A DNA stretch of 64,000 nt from contig NZ_JAIUKZ010000016.1 of the NCBI RefSeq assembly GCF_020165985.1, positions 1 to 64,000 on the forward strand, read 5' to 3'. The DNA is from Bacillus sp. RAR_GA_16 (GTDB lineage Bacteria > Bacillota > Bacilli > Bacillales > Guptibacillaceae). The notes below the pieces were generated by a model. It was given only the letters and a program-made list of their open reading frames with translations. It ran no database searches and had not been told where the DNA came from. Shown in pieces: positions 14,791-23,801 of this stretch. Each line of letters begins with the position of its first letter. Within the stretch, counting starts at the first letter, position 1. The translations under genes and the position numbers were made by a program.

Positions 14791-15851
14791 TTGTAATCTC
14801 TATCGATATTTAGACCACACGTGCACTGATAAGTTCGCTCTGATAGTTTGATTTCTTTTACTGAACCACATTTCGAGCAAGTTTTTGTGGATGGGAACCA
14901 TTTGTCTATTTTGATAAGTTGTTTCCCTTGTTCTTTTAGTTTGTATTGTAAGAAAGAGGTAAACATTCCCCAACCATTATCGGCAACACTTTTTCCAAAC
15001 TTTAATGCTTGCGACATCCCTTTCATATCCAAATCTTCCATCACTACAGCATCAAAATGAGTCACTAATTTTTTGGATGTATGGTGAAGAAAGTTTTTGC
15101 GTTGATTGGCGACTTTCTCTTGGATTTTGGCAACTCTGATACGTTGCTTATTCCAATTCGAAGAGCCTTTCTTTTTTCGAGAAAGTTTGCGCTGTTCTTT
15201 TGCTAATTTATCAAGCATTTGGCGATAAAATTTAGGGTAATTGGCTTTCTCACCCTCACTATCAACAAACAACCCATCCATCGCAAAATCTAACCCAATT
15301 ACTTCTTTGATTTCTTTGGTCTCGATTTCCTTCTCATACTCTGTCAGAATAGAAAGATAGTATTTTCCTGATGCCGTGATCGATAGGGTGCAAGATTTGA
15401 TTTTGTGCACGAAAGGTATTTCTCGATGTTGTTTGATTTTGACCTTTTTTAGTTTAGGTAACTTGATATGACCATCCAACAACTCGATATTACCGTTTAC
15501 GACATTTGTTGTGTAGCTTTGTCTGTGTCGCTTGCTTTTGAATTTCGGAAACTTGGCATTCCCTTTGAAGAAGGCTTTATATGCCTTATCTAAATTTAAT
15601 TGTGCGTTTGCCAATGCTAGTGAGTCTACTTCCTTTAGCCATTCATACTCTTTTTTGTACTTGGCAGGGGTAGGGTGTTTTACGGATTTCAATGCTTCTT
15701 TATCATCTTTTAGGTTTTCATAGGCTTCTTTTCGTTCAGCTAACATTTTGTTGTAAACAAAGCGAACACAACCAAAGGTTTTACGGATCATCAAAGACTG
15801 TTCATCTGTTGGATATATTCTGAATTTGTATGCTTTATTCTGTTTAGCCAT
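14739..15851 (-). CDS. tnpB: TnpB RNA-guided nuclease of IS200/IS605
   Basis: 370 aa, usual for TnpB. The order is an N-terminal WED/REC region with KFRIYPTDEQ and CVRFVYNKML, the RuvC-I Asp188 in IGLDFAMDG, RuvC-II Glu272 in VVMEDLDMKGM, a four-Cys zinc ribbon (CSKCG, CTCG at 325-345) and RuvC-III in NIDRDYNSALNI (Asp350/352). All catalytic residues are present. AGGTGATTTGAT precedes the ATG and tnpA ends 12 bases upstream, so both genes are co-transcribed. TnpB cuts DNA next to a TAM equal to the transposon target and so helps keep the element at its locus. Confidence 0.95.
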   Translation of the reverse strand: MAKQNKAYKFRIYPTDEQSLMIRKTFGCVRFVYNKMLAERKEAYENLKDDKEALKSVKHPTPAKYKKEYEWLKEVDSLALANAQLNLDKAYKAFFKGNAKFPKFKSKRHRQSYTTNVVNGNIELLDGHIKLPKLKKVKIKQHREIPFVHKIKSCTLSITASGKYYLSILTEYEKEIETKEIKEVIGLDFAMDGLFVDSEGEKANYPKFYRQMLDKLAKEQRKLSRKKKGSSNWNKQRIRVAKIQEKVANQRKNFLHHTSKKLVTHFDAVVMEDLDMKGMSQALKFGKSVADNGWGMFTSFLQYKLKEQGKQLIKIDKWFPSTKTCSKCGSVKEIKLSERTYQCTCGLNIDRDYNSALNIKKEGIRLLASA

Positions 15852-15862
15852 ATCAAATCACC

Positions 15863-16279
15863 TCACTTTACCCCTTGATTTTCGATGTATTTTTTAACCA
15901 CCTCAATAGGCGAACCACCAGTGGTCAACAAACAAAAACTTCTTGACCAAAACATTTCTTTCCATAGTTTCTTTCGCACAAAAGGAAATTCTTTTTTGAT
16001 CAGTCTTGAGCTGGCACTTTTATAGGCATTTATAAACTTTGATAGTTCGGTATTAGGATGGGCTTTGAACAGAATATGAACGTGGTCAAAATCGTGGTTC
16101 CATTCGACCAGTGTGATGTTGTATTTCTCACCCAAGGATACAAACTTTTCCTTCGAATAAGCTGAAATGGTGTCATCAATGACTTTCCTTCTATATTTCA
16201 CAACCAATACCAAATGGTAATACATCAAGAACACTGAATGGTTATTACTATCTAAATTCACTTTTATATCAGTCCTCAT
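15863..16279 (-). CDS. tnpA: IS200-like Y1 transposase TnpA
   Basis: 138 aa HUH single-strand transposase. The metal-binding pair is His66/His68 in DFDHVHILF, and the catalytic tyrosine is Tyr131 in VVKKYIENQG. The N-terminal NNHSVFLMYYHLVLVVKYRRK segment is typical. TnpA cuts and rejoins single-stranded ends at subterminal hairpins. Intact length and residues suggest it is still active. Confidence 0.95.
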   Translation of the reverse strand: MRTDIKVNLDSNNHSVFLMYYHLVLVVKYRRKVIDDTISAYSKEKFVSLGEKYNITLVEWNHDFDHVHILFKAHPNTELSKFINAYKSASSRLIKKEFPFVRKKLWKEMFWSRSFCLLTTGGSPIEVVKKYIENQGVK

Positions 16280-16424
16280 ACGTAATAAGACTGATTATAC
16301 CATATGGAGACAAGAAGGCAGAAACTTGTGAGCTGTCCCCCAACCGAAATTCATCTCCCCCTTACCGCTGGGCTACGCCCTTCACACGCTTGAAGAGGGA
16401 GACTTCTTTCGGCAGTTCGTTAAA

Positions 16425-16718
16425 ACGATTGCTGAAATGGAGGATTGCTGATGTCTAAAAGGAGTTTTAGATCGAGTGCGTGCTAGTAAATGATCGAAAA
16501 TTTCTCAAACTTTCTCCTATCCTTTTTTTACAAAATATAGTAAACTATAACATGGACTGTAAAACATGAACGACTTCGATCGCGTTGGATACATAAGTTG
16601 ATCAAATAATTGTAGGGTTGCTTAGGATAACAATGTTCAGCCACTCCTTACGATCCAATTAGAGAACACTCTTTAAATCTACTTCTGTTTCTACTACATT
16701 CATGAAGGAAGGGAAGCG
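16425..16718. other. intergenic stretch: remnant 3' end of psd and upstream region of the Spo0E-like gene
   Basis: The first 27 bases (to TGA 16449) read in frame as the lost psd tail once the IS is removed (KTIAEMEDC). The rest holds no convincing coding sequence. An AT-rich TATAGTAAACTATAAC (around 16540-16553) contains a short inverted repeat and a -10-like TATAGT and could drive the gene at 16719. Confidence 0.45.
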
Positions 16719-16919
16719 TTGAAATTGCCTATACAATGTTACACACGATCAAATCTTCTAGCTCTCATTGATCAGAAAAAAGTGGTTTTAACATCAAAAG
16801 TGTTAGCACATGGATTTACACATAAACAAACCATTATGGCTAGTCAAGAGCTTGATAAACTCCTCAATCGCTATCAATTTGGACAGTATGAAGGAAGTCG
16901 ATCGAGTTATTTAGCTTAA
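16719..16919 (+). CDS. Spo0E-like aspartyl-phosphate phosphatase
   Basis: 66 aa. The signature SQELDKLLNRYQ matches the SxxLD core that Spo0E, YisI and YnzD use to dephosphorylate Spo0A~P, and it follows a helix (GFTHKQTIMA) at the expected spacing. The start is TTG 16719 with AAGGAAGGG upstream. Such phosphatases lower the phosphorelay output and delay sporulation. Length and helix-turn-helix-like hairpin layout fit the family. Confidence 0.8.
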   Translation: MKLPIQCYTRSNLLALIDQKKVVLTSKVLAHGFTHKQTIMASQELDKLLNRYQFGQYEGSRSSYLA

Positions 16920-16964
16920 CGACGTAGAGTATCGTTTGATTCATTTGATCGACACCTTTAATAG

Positions 16965-17006
16965 AAAAAAAGAGCCAGGAAGCATGCTATGCTTCCTGGC
17001 TCTTTT
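16965..17006 (-). terminator. terminator of ald
   Basis: GAGCCAGGAAGCAT / ATGCTTCCTGGCTC long stem flanked by T tracts on both strands, between the convergent Spo0E-like gene and ald. Confidence 0.9.
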
Positions 17007-17022
17007 CGGTGTGACGTTTATA

Positions 17023-18147
17023 TTAAGCGTGAGCTCCAAGCAAAGCATCGTTTGCTGAAACATACTCATATCCAAGATCTCTTGCTACAGCTTCATACGT
17101 GATCGAGCCGTTCGCTACGTTCAATCCTTTTTCAAGAGCTGGATTGCTTTGAATTGCAGCTGTTGCGCCTTTATTTGCAATTTGAAGCGCATATGGAATC
17201 GTCACGTTTGTTAAAGCGATCGTAGACGTTCTAGGAACAGCACCTGGCATGTTGGCTACCGCGTAATGCACAACGCCGTGCTTCTCGTATGTTGGGTTAT
17301 CGTGGGTTGTAATGTGATCAACTGTTTCGATGATTCCACCCTGGTCAATCGCAACATCAACAAGAACAGATCCTGGTGTCATGCTCTTCACCATTTCTTC
17401 TGTCACAAGCTTCGGTGCTTTTGCTCCTGGAATTAATACCGCTCCTACAACAAGATCTGCTTCCTTAACCGCTTGAGCGATGTTAAGTGGATTCGACATA
17501 AGCGTGTTAATCGCATTTCCGAAAATGTCATCAAGCTGACGAAGGCGTTCAGCGCTTAAGTCAAGAATCGTTACGTCTGCTCCTAGACCCATGGCGATTT
17601 TAGCAGCGTTTGTGCCAACAACACCACCACCGATAATCGTTACTTTGCCACGTTTTACGCCCGGAACGCCGCCCAGCAGAATGCCTTTTCCGCCTTTTGG
17701 TTTTTCAAGAATTTGTGCGCCGATTTGGGAAGCCATACGACCTGCTACTTCACTCATTGGGGTAAGAAGTGGCAGTGTGCCACGATCGACAACTGTTTCA
17801 TAAGCGATTGCGGTGACGCCGCTGTCTTTCAGCGCTTTTGTTAATTCAGGTTCTGCTGCTAAGTGAAGGTAAGTGAAAAGAATAAGTCCTTCGCGGAAAT
17901 AAGCATATTCAGAAGATAGTGGTTCTTTTACTTTCATCACCATTTCTTGATTCCAAACGGATGCAGCATCCGTCGCGATTGTAGCGCCAGCTTCGCGATA
18001 GTCCATATCCTCGAAACCGCTTCCAATTCCTGCTTCTGTTTCAACCGTTACGTGATGACCAGCCTTTGTTAGTGCGATAACGCCTGCTGGTGTGATGGCT
18101 ACGCGATTCTCATTATTTTTAATTTCCTTTGGAATACCAATATACAT
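17023..18147 (-). CDS. ald: alanine dehydrogenase
   Basis: NAD-dependent deamination of L-alanine to pyruvate and ammonia, used for growth on alanine and in sporulation. 374 aa, the family standard. [20 protein letters not shown] is the N-terminal signature, MVMKVKEP and LFTYLHLAA carry the catalytic Lys and His, [20 protein letters not shown] is the Rossmann NAD site, and [16 protein letters not shown] the C-terminal block. GGGGATGAAATC precedes the ATG. The PucR-type regulator adeR lies immediately upstream on the same strand. Confidence 0.97.
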   Translation of the reverse strand: MYIGIPKEIKNNENRVAITPAGVIALTKAGHHVTVETEAGIGSGFEDMDYREAGATIATDAASVWNQEMVMKVKEPLSSEYAYFREGLILFTYLHLAAEPELTKALKDSGVTAIAYETVVDRGTLPLLTPMSEVAGRMASQIGAQILEKPKGGKGILLGGVPGVKRGKVTIIGGGVVGTNAAKIAMGLGADVTILDLSAERLRQLDDIFGNAINTLMSNPLNIAQAVKEADLVVGAVLIPGAKAPKLVTEEMVKSMTPGSVLVDVAIDQGGIIETVDHITTHDNPTYEKHGVVHYAVANMPGAVPRTSTIALTNVTIPYALQIANKGATAAIQSNPALEKGLNVANGSITYEAVARDLGYEYVSANDALLGAHA

Positions 18148-18189
18148 GATTTCATCCCCTTAGACATTGTTTATGATCAAGTACCTCCG

Positions 18190-18266
18190 ATTATAGACGT
18201 CCTTTTTTCATTTCACATTGTGAAAATAAGAGAAAAAGAAAGAGGGTGTTTGTGTAATTACACAAA
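18190..18266 (-). promoter_or_regulatory. ald promoter with AdeR-type dyads
   Basis: On the minus strand TATAAT (18190-18195) has no good -35 at 17 bases, as expected for an activator-dependent promoter. TTTCACAATGTGAAA (18211-18225) overlaps the -35 position. Further upstream TTTGTG-N6-CACAAA (18249-18266) matches a dyad before adeR. In Bacillus subtilis ald is activated by the PucR-type AdeR. The longer palindrome AGGGTGTTTGTGTAATTACACAAACACCCT at 18243-18272 (10 bases longer than the dyad on the outside) may also terminate adeR. Confidence 0.5.
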
Positions 18267-18270
18267 CACC

Positions 18271-19503
18271 CTATGATTTCAATTGTTCGATTTTTAAATC
18301 GAGAAAAAGGGTCACTTTTTGATTCGCGTCTTTTAAATCAAGGTTTGCCACGTCAGCAATGCGTCTCAGGCGATAATTCAACGTATTTGTATGAACATGG
18401 AGGACTTGAGCGGCAACTTTCACATTGCTATCGTGTTGCAGATAAGTCTCAAGCGTTTCCAGTAGCTGCGTATGATGAAGGCGATCATAGTGCTTTAGTT
18501 TTTCGATATAGATGTTTTGAACAAACTGACGCTCTTTATAGAGGAGGTCTATGAATTGATAAATGCCAAGCTCCTGATAGCTGTAGATGGCTTTCACTTC
18601 TTCTTTAAAACGTTCTTTAACCGAAAGCACATGCAGGGCTTCACGATAGCTGTCTTTAATTGAAAGAGGGCTTTGATAGAGCGTTCCGGCTCCCCCTTTT
18701 AACGTATCCACACCGAGGCGATTACTAATTTTTCCAACAAAAATTTGAACAAAATGACTAAGCTGATCAGCTGAATGGTGCTGATCTGAGGGACGAACAA
18801 GCAAAATGAGCTGGTTTTGATCAAGGGTACTATAGATTAGCTCAATTTGATGGGAAGCTTGAATGTAATAATTCATATGTCTCTCTAGTGATTGTTGAAT
18901 TTCATCCCTAAATTCAAAAATGACGATCGCCATCTCACCAGTCAATTTAAGCTGATACATGGATGCTTGCTTTTGAAGATCCTCTTCTTTTGTATAGTGA
19001 CCAGTGAGTAGTTTCCAGAAAAACTCGCGATGTCCTTCTTCCGACTGGCGCTTCTTGATGTCCAATTTTAATATCTGGTTCTTAACGACTTTTGCTGCTT
19101 TCTTAAGAAGGGCTAGTTCCTCCTGTGTGACTTCCCAATTCAATTGGGCCCAAATAAAACCGAGAAGTTCCTCATTTTTTCGAACTGAAATGGCCACTCG
19201 TTGACCAAGCCCCACCTCTGGAATTGCCGGGATAATTACAGGATCATCACTTTCAAAAAGCTGTGGAATGACGCCTTTTTTCCAGAGGCTTTTGATCACT
19301 TCTTCCGGTACTTTCCGCTTCATGATGGTGGCAATACGCGCAGGATCCACATTTTCATCATGCGAACTATAGGCGAGAATGCGATGATCCGAATCTTCTA
19401 TCGTAACCGGGCAGCCGAGGTTTTCTCGAATGCAGTCGGCTAAATCTTCTAATGTACGGAATGGCCCCTGAAAAGGGTTATGACTTTCACGATCGGTATT
19501 CAT
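18271..19503 (-). CDS. adeR: PucR/CdaR-family regulator of alanine dehydrogenase
   Basis: 410 aa: an N-terminal GAF-like sensing region (GCPVTIEDSDHRILAYSSHDE) and a C-terminal PucR HTH (LETYLQHDSNVKVAAQVLHVHTNTLNYRLRRI is the HTH_30 block). It sits directly upstream of ald, as adeR (yukF) does in Bacillus subtilis, where it activates ald in response to alanine. ATG 19503 follows an AGGAGT-type site. A TTTGTG-N6-CACAAA dyad precedes the gene, so autoregulation is likely. Confidence 0.85.
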   Translation of the reverse strand: MNTDRESHNPFQGPFRTLEDLADCIRENLGCPVTIEDSDHRILAYSSHDENVDPARIATIMKRKVPEEVIKSLWKKGVIPQLFESDDPVIIPAIPEVGLGQRVAISVRKNEELLGFIWAQLNWEVTQEELALLKKAAKVVKNQILKLDIKKRQSEEGHREFFWKLLTGHYTKEEDLQKQASMYQLKLTGEMAIVIFEFRDEIQQSLERHMNYYIQASHQIELIYSTLDQNQLILLVRPSDQHHSADQLSHFVQIFVGKISNRLGVDTLKGGAGTLYQSPLSIKDSYREALHVLSVKERFKEEVKAIYSYQELGIYQFIDLLYKERQFVQNIYIEKLKHYDRLHHTQLLETLETYLQHDSNVKVAAQVLHVHTNTLNYRLRRIADVANLDLKDANQKVTLFLDLKIEQLKS

Positions 19504-19578
19504 CTTCTACCACTCCTTTCTTAGTCTCATTACTTGTTTCTTACCGTCTGATTAAAAGTATACAAGAAAATCAGGGCG

Positions 19579-19596
19579 TTTGTGGGATTTCACAAA
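19579..19596 (-). promoter_or_regulatory. candidate AdeR operator
   Basis: TTTGTG GGATTT CACAAA: six-base arms and a six-base spacer, identical in arms and spacing to the dyad before ald (18249-18266). It lies about 80 bases before the adeR start. Confidence 0.45.
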
Positions 19597-19725
19597 GAGA
19601 AGTTAAGAAATTGTTAAGGTTTACAAAGGAAAGGAGGGACAATTTTCGTTTAAAAGAGAAATAATGACAAAAATAAAAACATTTTATTAAAGGTTCATCA
19701 TTATTAACTTTTAAAAATAAATAGT

Positions 19726-19754
19726 ATGACATAATTTAATTAATGTGTTATTCT
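19726..19754 (+). promoter_or_regulatory. probable ppsA promoter
   Basis: ATGACA (19726-19731), 17 bases, TATTCT (19749-19754), 34 bases before the ppsA ATG, with GGGAGG as ribosome site. The surrounding 100 bases are very AT-rich. Confidence 0.5.
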
Positions 19755-19787
19755 AAAAATCGAATCTAGTAGGGAGGCGATCGGTAA

Positions 19788-22151
19788 ATGGTGGAGCAAA
19801 GTGCAATTCGTTGGTTTCATGAAATTGGAAAAGAGGATATTGCCCTTGTTGGAGGAAAAGGGGCCAATCTAGGAGAGCTCACACAGAGTGGTGTGCACGT
19901 ACCGCCTGGTTTCTGTGTAACGGCTGAAGCCTATACAGCGTTTATTACGGAACGAGAACTCGACCAATCCATTCTTCAAAAAATGAAAACGCTTGATTAT
20001 GAAAATAATGATCAGCTCAATGAAGTAAGTGCTGAAATTAGAGAATGGATTTTGCAGACGGATATGCTTGAGTCGTTGGAAGTCGAAATTCGAAATGCCT
20101 ATGCAGCGTTTAGTCAGGATCTTGACGTAGAGGATCCGTTCGTCGCTGTGCGCAGCTCGGCAACAGCTGAAGATCTTCCGGAAGCGTCTTTTGCAGGGCA
20201 ACAGGATACATATCTTGAGATTTCTGGAATCACTGCGCTTCTTTATCACATTAAGAAATGCTGGGCATCCTTATGGACTGCACGAGCCATTTACTATCGC
20301 GAAAAACAGCAGTTCAACCATTTTGATGTCTCCCTTTGTGCGGTTGTTCAATTGATGGTGAATAGTGAAAAATCAGGTGTTATTTTTACAGCGAATCCGA
20401 TTACAGGTGAACGAGAGCAGATGATGATAAATGCGAGTTGGGGACTTGGGGAAGCGGTTGTGTCTGGGATGGTTTCACCAGATGAGTATATCGTTGATAA
20501 AAGATCGTTTAAATTAATCGAAAAGCACGTAGCCGAAAAGAAAGTGCTAGTCGTAAAGAAAGCAAACGCAATCGGAACGGATACGGTGGCGGTGAAAGAA
20601 TATTTAGGTGAGGAACACGTGAACCAACAGTGCTTAACACAAGCTGAAATCGCTCATCTTTCACGCGACGCGGTTCGAATTGAAGAACTGTATCAAACGC
20701 CGCAGGATATTGAGTGGGGTCTTGACTGCCAAACAAATGAACTCTACATTCTACAAGCTCGTCCAATAACAACGCTTAAAGAGGAGGAAACAAAAGTGGT
20801 TGAAAAGGTAGAAACACCAAAGAAGATGCTCGTTCGAGGATTAGCTGCTTCACCTGGGTCTGCGAGTGGAAAAGTCCGCAAAATTAAAGATATTAGTGAA
20901 GTTTCTCTTGTTGAAGAAGGTGATATTCTTGTGACGATTATGACCAATCCTGATATGATCCCTGCTATGAAAAAAGCAGCGGCCCTCGTGACAGATGAAG
21001 GTGGACGTACGTGTCATGCTGCTATCGTCTCTCGGGAATTTGGTATTCCGTGTATTGTAGGCTCTTCAATTGCGACAGATGTGTTAATGGATGGCATGGA
21101 AGTAACGGTTGATGCGACTCGTGGAGTTGTGTATGAAGGCATTCTAGAAGATGCTGAACCAGTGAAAAAGAAAAAAGCGACGAACGAAGTGATTCAAAAT
21201 AACGATGGCTTCAATGAAGCGCTTCTTCATCAGCTTGCACCGATTACCGGAACAAAAGTTTATATGAATCTTGGCGAGCCAGATCTGATTAACAAATACA
21301 AACACTTGCCGTTTGATGGCATTGGCTTAATGCGAACGGAATTTATCTTTTCAAATATCGGTATTCACCCGATGCATTTGTTAAAAACCGGACAGGAAGA
21401 GATGTTTATTGAAAAAATGTCCGAAGGAATCACGAAGGTGGCGCAGGATATCTATCCAAAGCCAATGGTCGTTCGCTTGAGTGACTTCCGCTCTAACGAA
21501 TTTCGAGGACTCATTGGTGGAGATGAAGTAGAGCCAGTTGAAGCAAACCCGATGATCGGTTGGCGCGGGGTGTCTCGTTACATCTCACCTCAATACGAAG
21601 AAGGCTTTCGTCTAGAATGTCGAGCGATTAAAAAAGTTCGTGATGAGTATGGTTTAATAAACGTTTGGACGATGCTTCCGTTCGTTCGCACAACGTGGGA
21701 AGTCGAGAAAGTGAAGAAGATTATGGCAGAAGAAGGACTAATTCAAAATCAAGAATTTAAGATTTGGATTATGGCGGAAGTGCCATCTGTCATTTTTGAA
21801 GCGGAGGAATTCGCACAGCTTGTGGATGGCTTCAGCATCGGAAGCAATGATTTAACACAGCTTATTCTAGGATCTGACCGTGATTCTGGTATTTTAAACA
21901 GCATGGGCTACTTTGATGAGCGCAACCCTTCTGTAAAACGAGCGATTAAACAGCTGATTCACGGGGCGCATAAGTATGGTAAAACCGTCTCGATTTGTGG
22001 ACAGGGGCCGTCGACTTACCCTGAATTCACGGAGTTCCTCATTCAAGAGGGCATTGATAGCATAAGCATTAATCCAGACACAGTGGCAGCGACTAGAAGA
22101 TCGGTTGCGTCTGTGGAGCAGCGGATGATTTTAAATAAAATTAGAGGTTAA
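19788..22151 (+). CDS. ppsA: phosphoenolpyruvate synthase
   Basis: Makes PEP from pyruvate with ATP hydrolysed to AMP and phosphate, a gluconeogenic step. 787 aa. N-terminal ATP-grasp (KGANLGEL, AVRSSATAEDLPEASFAGQQ), phosphohistidine domain with TDEGGRTCHAAIVSRE, and the PEP-binding TIM barrel (GLMRTEF, ANPMIGWRG, IGSNDLTQL, ICGQGPS with the catalytic Cys). Bacillus relatives are sometimes mis-labelled as rifampicin phosphotransferase, but that family has a different domain order. Adjacent ald supplies pyruvate from alanine. Confidence 0.92.
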   Translation: MVEQSAIRWFHEIGKEDIALVGGKGANLGELTQSGVHVPPGFCVTAEAYTAFITERELDQSILQKMKTLDYENNDQLNEVSAEIREWILQTDMLESLEVEIRNAYAAFSQDLDVEDPFVAVRSSATAEDLPEASFAGQQDTYLEISGITALLYHIKKCWASLWTARAIYYREKQQFNHFDVSLCAVVQLMVNSEKSGVIFTANPITGEREQMMINASWGLGEAVVSGMVSPDEYIVDKRSFKLIEKHVAEKKVLVVKKANAIGTDTVAVKEYLGEEHVNQQCLTQAEIAHLSRDAVRIEELYQTPQDIEWGLDCQTNELYILQARPITTLKEEETKVVEKVETPKKMLVRGLAASPGSASGKVRKIKDISEVSLVEEGDILVTIMTNPDMIPAMKKAAALVTDEGGRTCHAAIVSREFGIPCIVGSSIATDVLMDGMEVTVDATRGVVYEGILEDAEPVKKKKATNEVIQNNDGFNEALLHQLAPITGTKVYMNLGEPDLINKYKHLPFDGIGLMRTEFIFSNIGIHPMHLLKTGQEEMFIEKMSEGITKVAQDIYPKPMVVRLSDFRSNEFRGLIGGDEVEPVEANPMIGWRGVSRYISPQYEEGFRLECRAIKKVRDEYGLINVWTMLPFVRTTWEVEKVKKIMAEEGLIQNQEFKIWIMAEVPSVIFEAEEFAQLVDGFSIGSNDLTQLILGSDRDSGILNSMGYFDERNPSVKRAIKQLIHGAHKYGKTVSICGQGPSTYPEFTEFLIQEGIDSISINPDTVAATRRSVASVEQRMILNKIRG

Positions 22152-22154
22152 GCA

Positions 22155-22183
22155 TTTACACCGGGTAAACGTCCTGGTATTAT
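22155..22183 (+). promoter_or_regulatory. promoter of T-box transcript
   Basis: TTTACA (22155-22160), exactly 17 bases, TATTAT (22178-22183). It begins just after the ppsA stop and leads into the T-box leader. Confidence 0.7.
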
Positions 22184-22189
22184 ATAACA

Positions 22190-22475
22190 AAATCAAGAGC
22201 GATGATGAGAAGAGTAGATGATGAGGCCTTACACAGAGAGCTCCGATAGCTGAAAAGGAGTTAAGGTAACATCATTGAACCAAACCTCTGAGCTTTACAT
22301 CGGAACCGAACGTGGCGATGGTGTAACGGGAGCTCCCGTTAACGAGCTATGGTATAAGCAGCTTCTGCCGTACCTGATAAGAGTCATGTGGCGACACATG
22401 ACTGAACCGGGGTGGCACCGCGATAAGCAATCTCGCCCCCGGGACTAAACGTCCTGGGGGTGAGATTTTTTATTG
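22190..22475 (+). promoter_or_regulatory. T-box riboswitch (tRNA-sensing leader)
   Basis: Hallmarks in order: GATGATGAGAAGAGTAG at the base of stem I (K-turn and AGTA loop-E part), AGAGAG, the paired GATGATG/CATCATT helix, the T-box ACCGGGGTGGCACCGCG at 22406-22422, and a terminator stem ATCTCGCCCCCGGGAC / GTCCTGGGGGTGAGAT with six T residues (22430-22473). The specifier lies in TGAACCAAACC (22275-22285). ACC, CCA or CAA (Thr, Pro or Gln) could be the codon and I cannot decide by eye. It controls read-through into the MFS gene at 22511. Confidence 0.93.
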
Positions 22476-22510
22476 GTTCAAAAACTTATCGCGAACGGAG
22501 CTGATTTGTC

Positions 22511-23737
22511 ATGAAGCGTTTTAGTGCTATTCAAAAGAACGACCTACTGTTGCTTCTATCAATGGGGTTTACAAATATCGGCGGATGGGTTTATCATATT
22601 GCCCTGAATCTCATCCTATTAGATCAAACAGGTTCAGCCCTCGCTGTAACTGGCCTATATTTACTTAAGCCGCTAGCAACGCTGTTCACAAATCCATGGG
22701 CGGGCAGCTTGATTGATCGCATGAACAAACGAAGGCTTATGATTTTGGTGAACATTGCGCAGGCATTGGTCATGTTTCTTCTCCCACTACTCTCTAGTTT
22801 ATGGGCGATTTATGCGCTTGTTTTTCTGATTAACATGGGTAGCTCGATTTTTCATCCAACATCAATGACATACATGACGAAGCTTGTTCCGAAAGAAAGG
22901 CGCATCCGTTTTAATTCCCTTCGTAGTTTGGTCGATTCAGGTGCATTTGTCATCGGACCAGCGATTGCTGGTGTGTTATTTATCATCGGAACGCCAACCA
23001 ATGCCATTAACCTTAACGCTGGAGCACTATTCCTTGCTGGCCTGCTGTTTTTATTGCTACCTGATGTAGAAACAGGAAGCATGAATCGCTCAGGTACGAT
23101 TTCATTTCAAATCATGAAAGAAGATTGGCGCATTGTCTACACGTTTAGCCGAAATGCGATATTTGTTATTTTGATTTACTTTCTAGTGAGTGCAGTTGGC
23201 ATCATGAGCTGGGGAGTAGATTCCCTTGAAGCAAGCTTCGCTACAGATGTTCTTCATCTGGCAAACACGGAATATGGATTTCTCGTAAGCATTGCTGGAA
23301 TTGGAGTTCTACTAGGAGCCATTCTCAATGCCGTTATGGCAGAAAAGGGAGAACCGCTTTCCTTAATAGGAGGCGGAGCGATCGTGCTTTCCGTTGGTTA
23401 TCTAGTATTTGCTTTATCGTCGTCCTTTCAGTTAGCTGCGATCGGCTGCTTTGTTCTTTCCTTTTCTCTTTCTTTCATGAATACTGGTTTCTACACTTTT
23501 TATCAAAACAATATTCCCGTTGACGTCATGGGGAGGATTGGCAGTTTGTTCGAATGGATTGAGTCGGTTTTTGTGATCGTTGTGATGGTCGGCTGCGGTA
23601 TAGCTGCAGAACTCATATCGATACGATTTAGCGTGATCGTAGGCTCAAGTGTGATGCTACTCTTTGCTGTCCTTCTTGTTGGCGTTATTATGGTCAAACG
23701 AACGAGTATGAGGTCCAACACAGAACTGGCTAAATAG
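22511..23737 (+). CDS. MFS transporter under T-box control
   Basis: 408 aa, 12 membrane helices, with the MFS loop 2-3 signature NPWAGSLIDRMNKRRLM and a second-half copy in the region GAILNAVMAEKGEP. The layout resembles drug/metabolite exporters of the MFS-3 group. The only gene behind the T-box leader, with GGAG ten bases before its ATG. This means its expression rises when one tRNA is uncharged, which suggests transport of an amino acid, a dipeptide or a precursor. Substrate not known. Confidence 0.85.
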   Translation: MKRFSAIQKNDLLLLLSMGFTNIGGWVYHIALNLILLDQTGSALAVTGLYLLKPLATLFTNPWAGSLIDRMNKRRLMILVNIAQALVMFLLPLLSSLWAIYALVFLINMGSSIFHPTSMTYMTKLVPKERRIRFNSLRSLVDSGAFVIGPAIAGVLFIIGTPTNAINLNAGALFLAGLLFLLLPDVETGSMNRSGTISFQIMKEDWRIVYTFSRNAIFVILIYFLVSAVGIMSWGVDSLEASFATDVLHLANTEYGFLVSIAGIGVLLGAILNAVMAEKGEPLSLIGGGAIVLSVGYLVFALSSSFQLAAIGCFVLSFSLSFMNTGFYTFYQNNIPVDVMGRIGSLFEWIESVFVIVVMVGCGIAAELISIRFSVIVGSSVMLLFAVLLVGVIMVKRTSMRSNTELAK

Positions 23738-23801
23738 TAGCCATGACCCGAATGTTTTTTTAATCAAAAACTACAATTAAAAACCGATCAAAAGTACAAA
23801 T

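Larger units (their letters stand above)
14615..16418 (-). mobile_element. IS200/IS605-family insertion sequence with tnpA and tnpB
   Basis: On the minus strand the order is left end, tnpA, tnpB, right end. Both ends fold into similar hairpins on the same strand: 14617-14660 (CTCCC...CTTACC...GGG...GCTTGAAG...GGGGGCTTCTT) and 16354-16408 (TCTCCC...CTTACC...GGGC...GCTTGAAG...GGGAGACTTCTT). There are no terminal inverted repeats or target duplication, as is normal for this family. On the minus strand TTTAAC (16424-16419) sits just outside the left end and is the probable target. The exact right boundary (14615) is inferred from reading-frame restoration of psd. Confidence 0.8.

Noticed and set aside
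16354-16408. Open frame LGYALHTLEEGDFFRQFVKTIAEMEDC as a possible gene remnant
   Set aside because: Its first part is the IS left-end hairpin. Only the last codons after 16419 belong to host DNA (psd tail).
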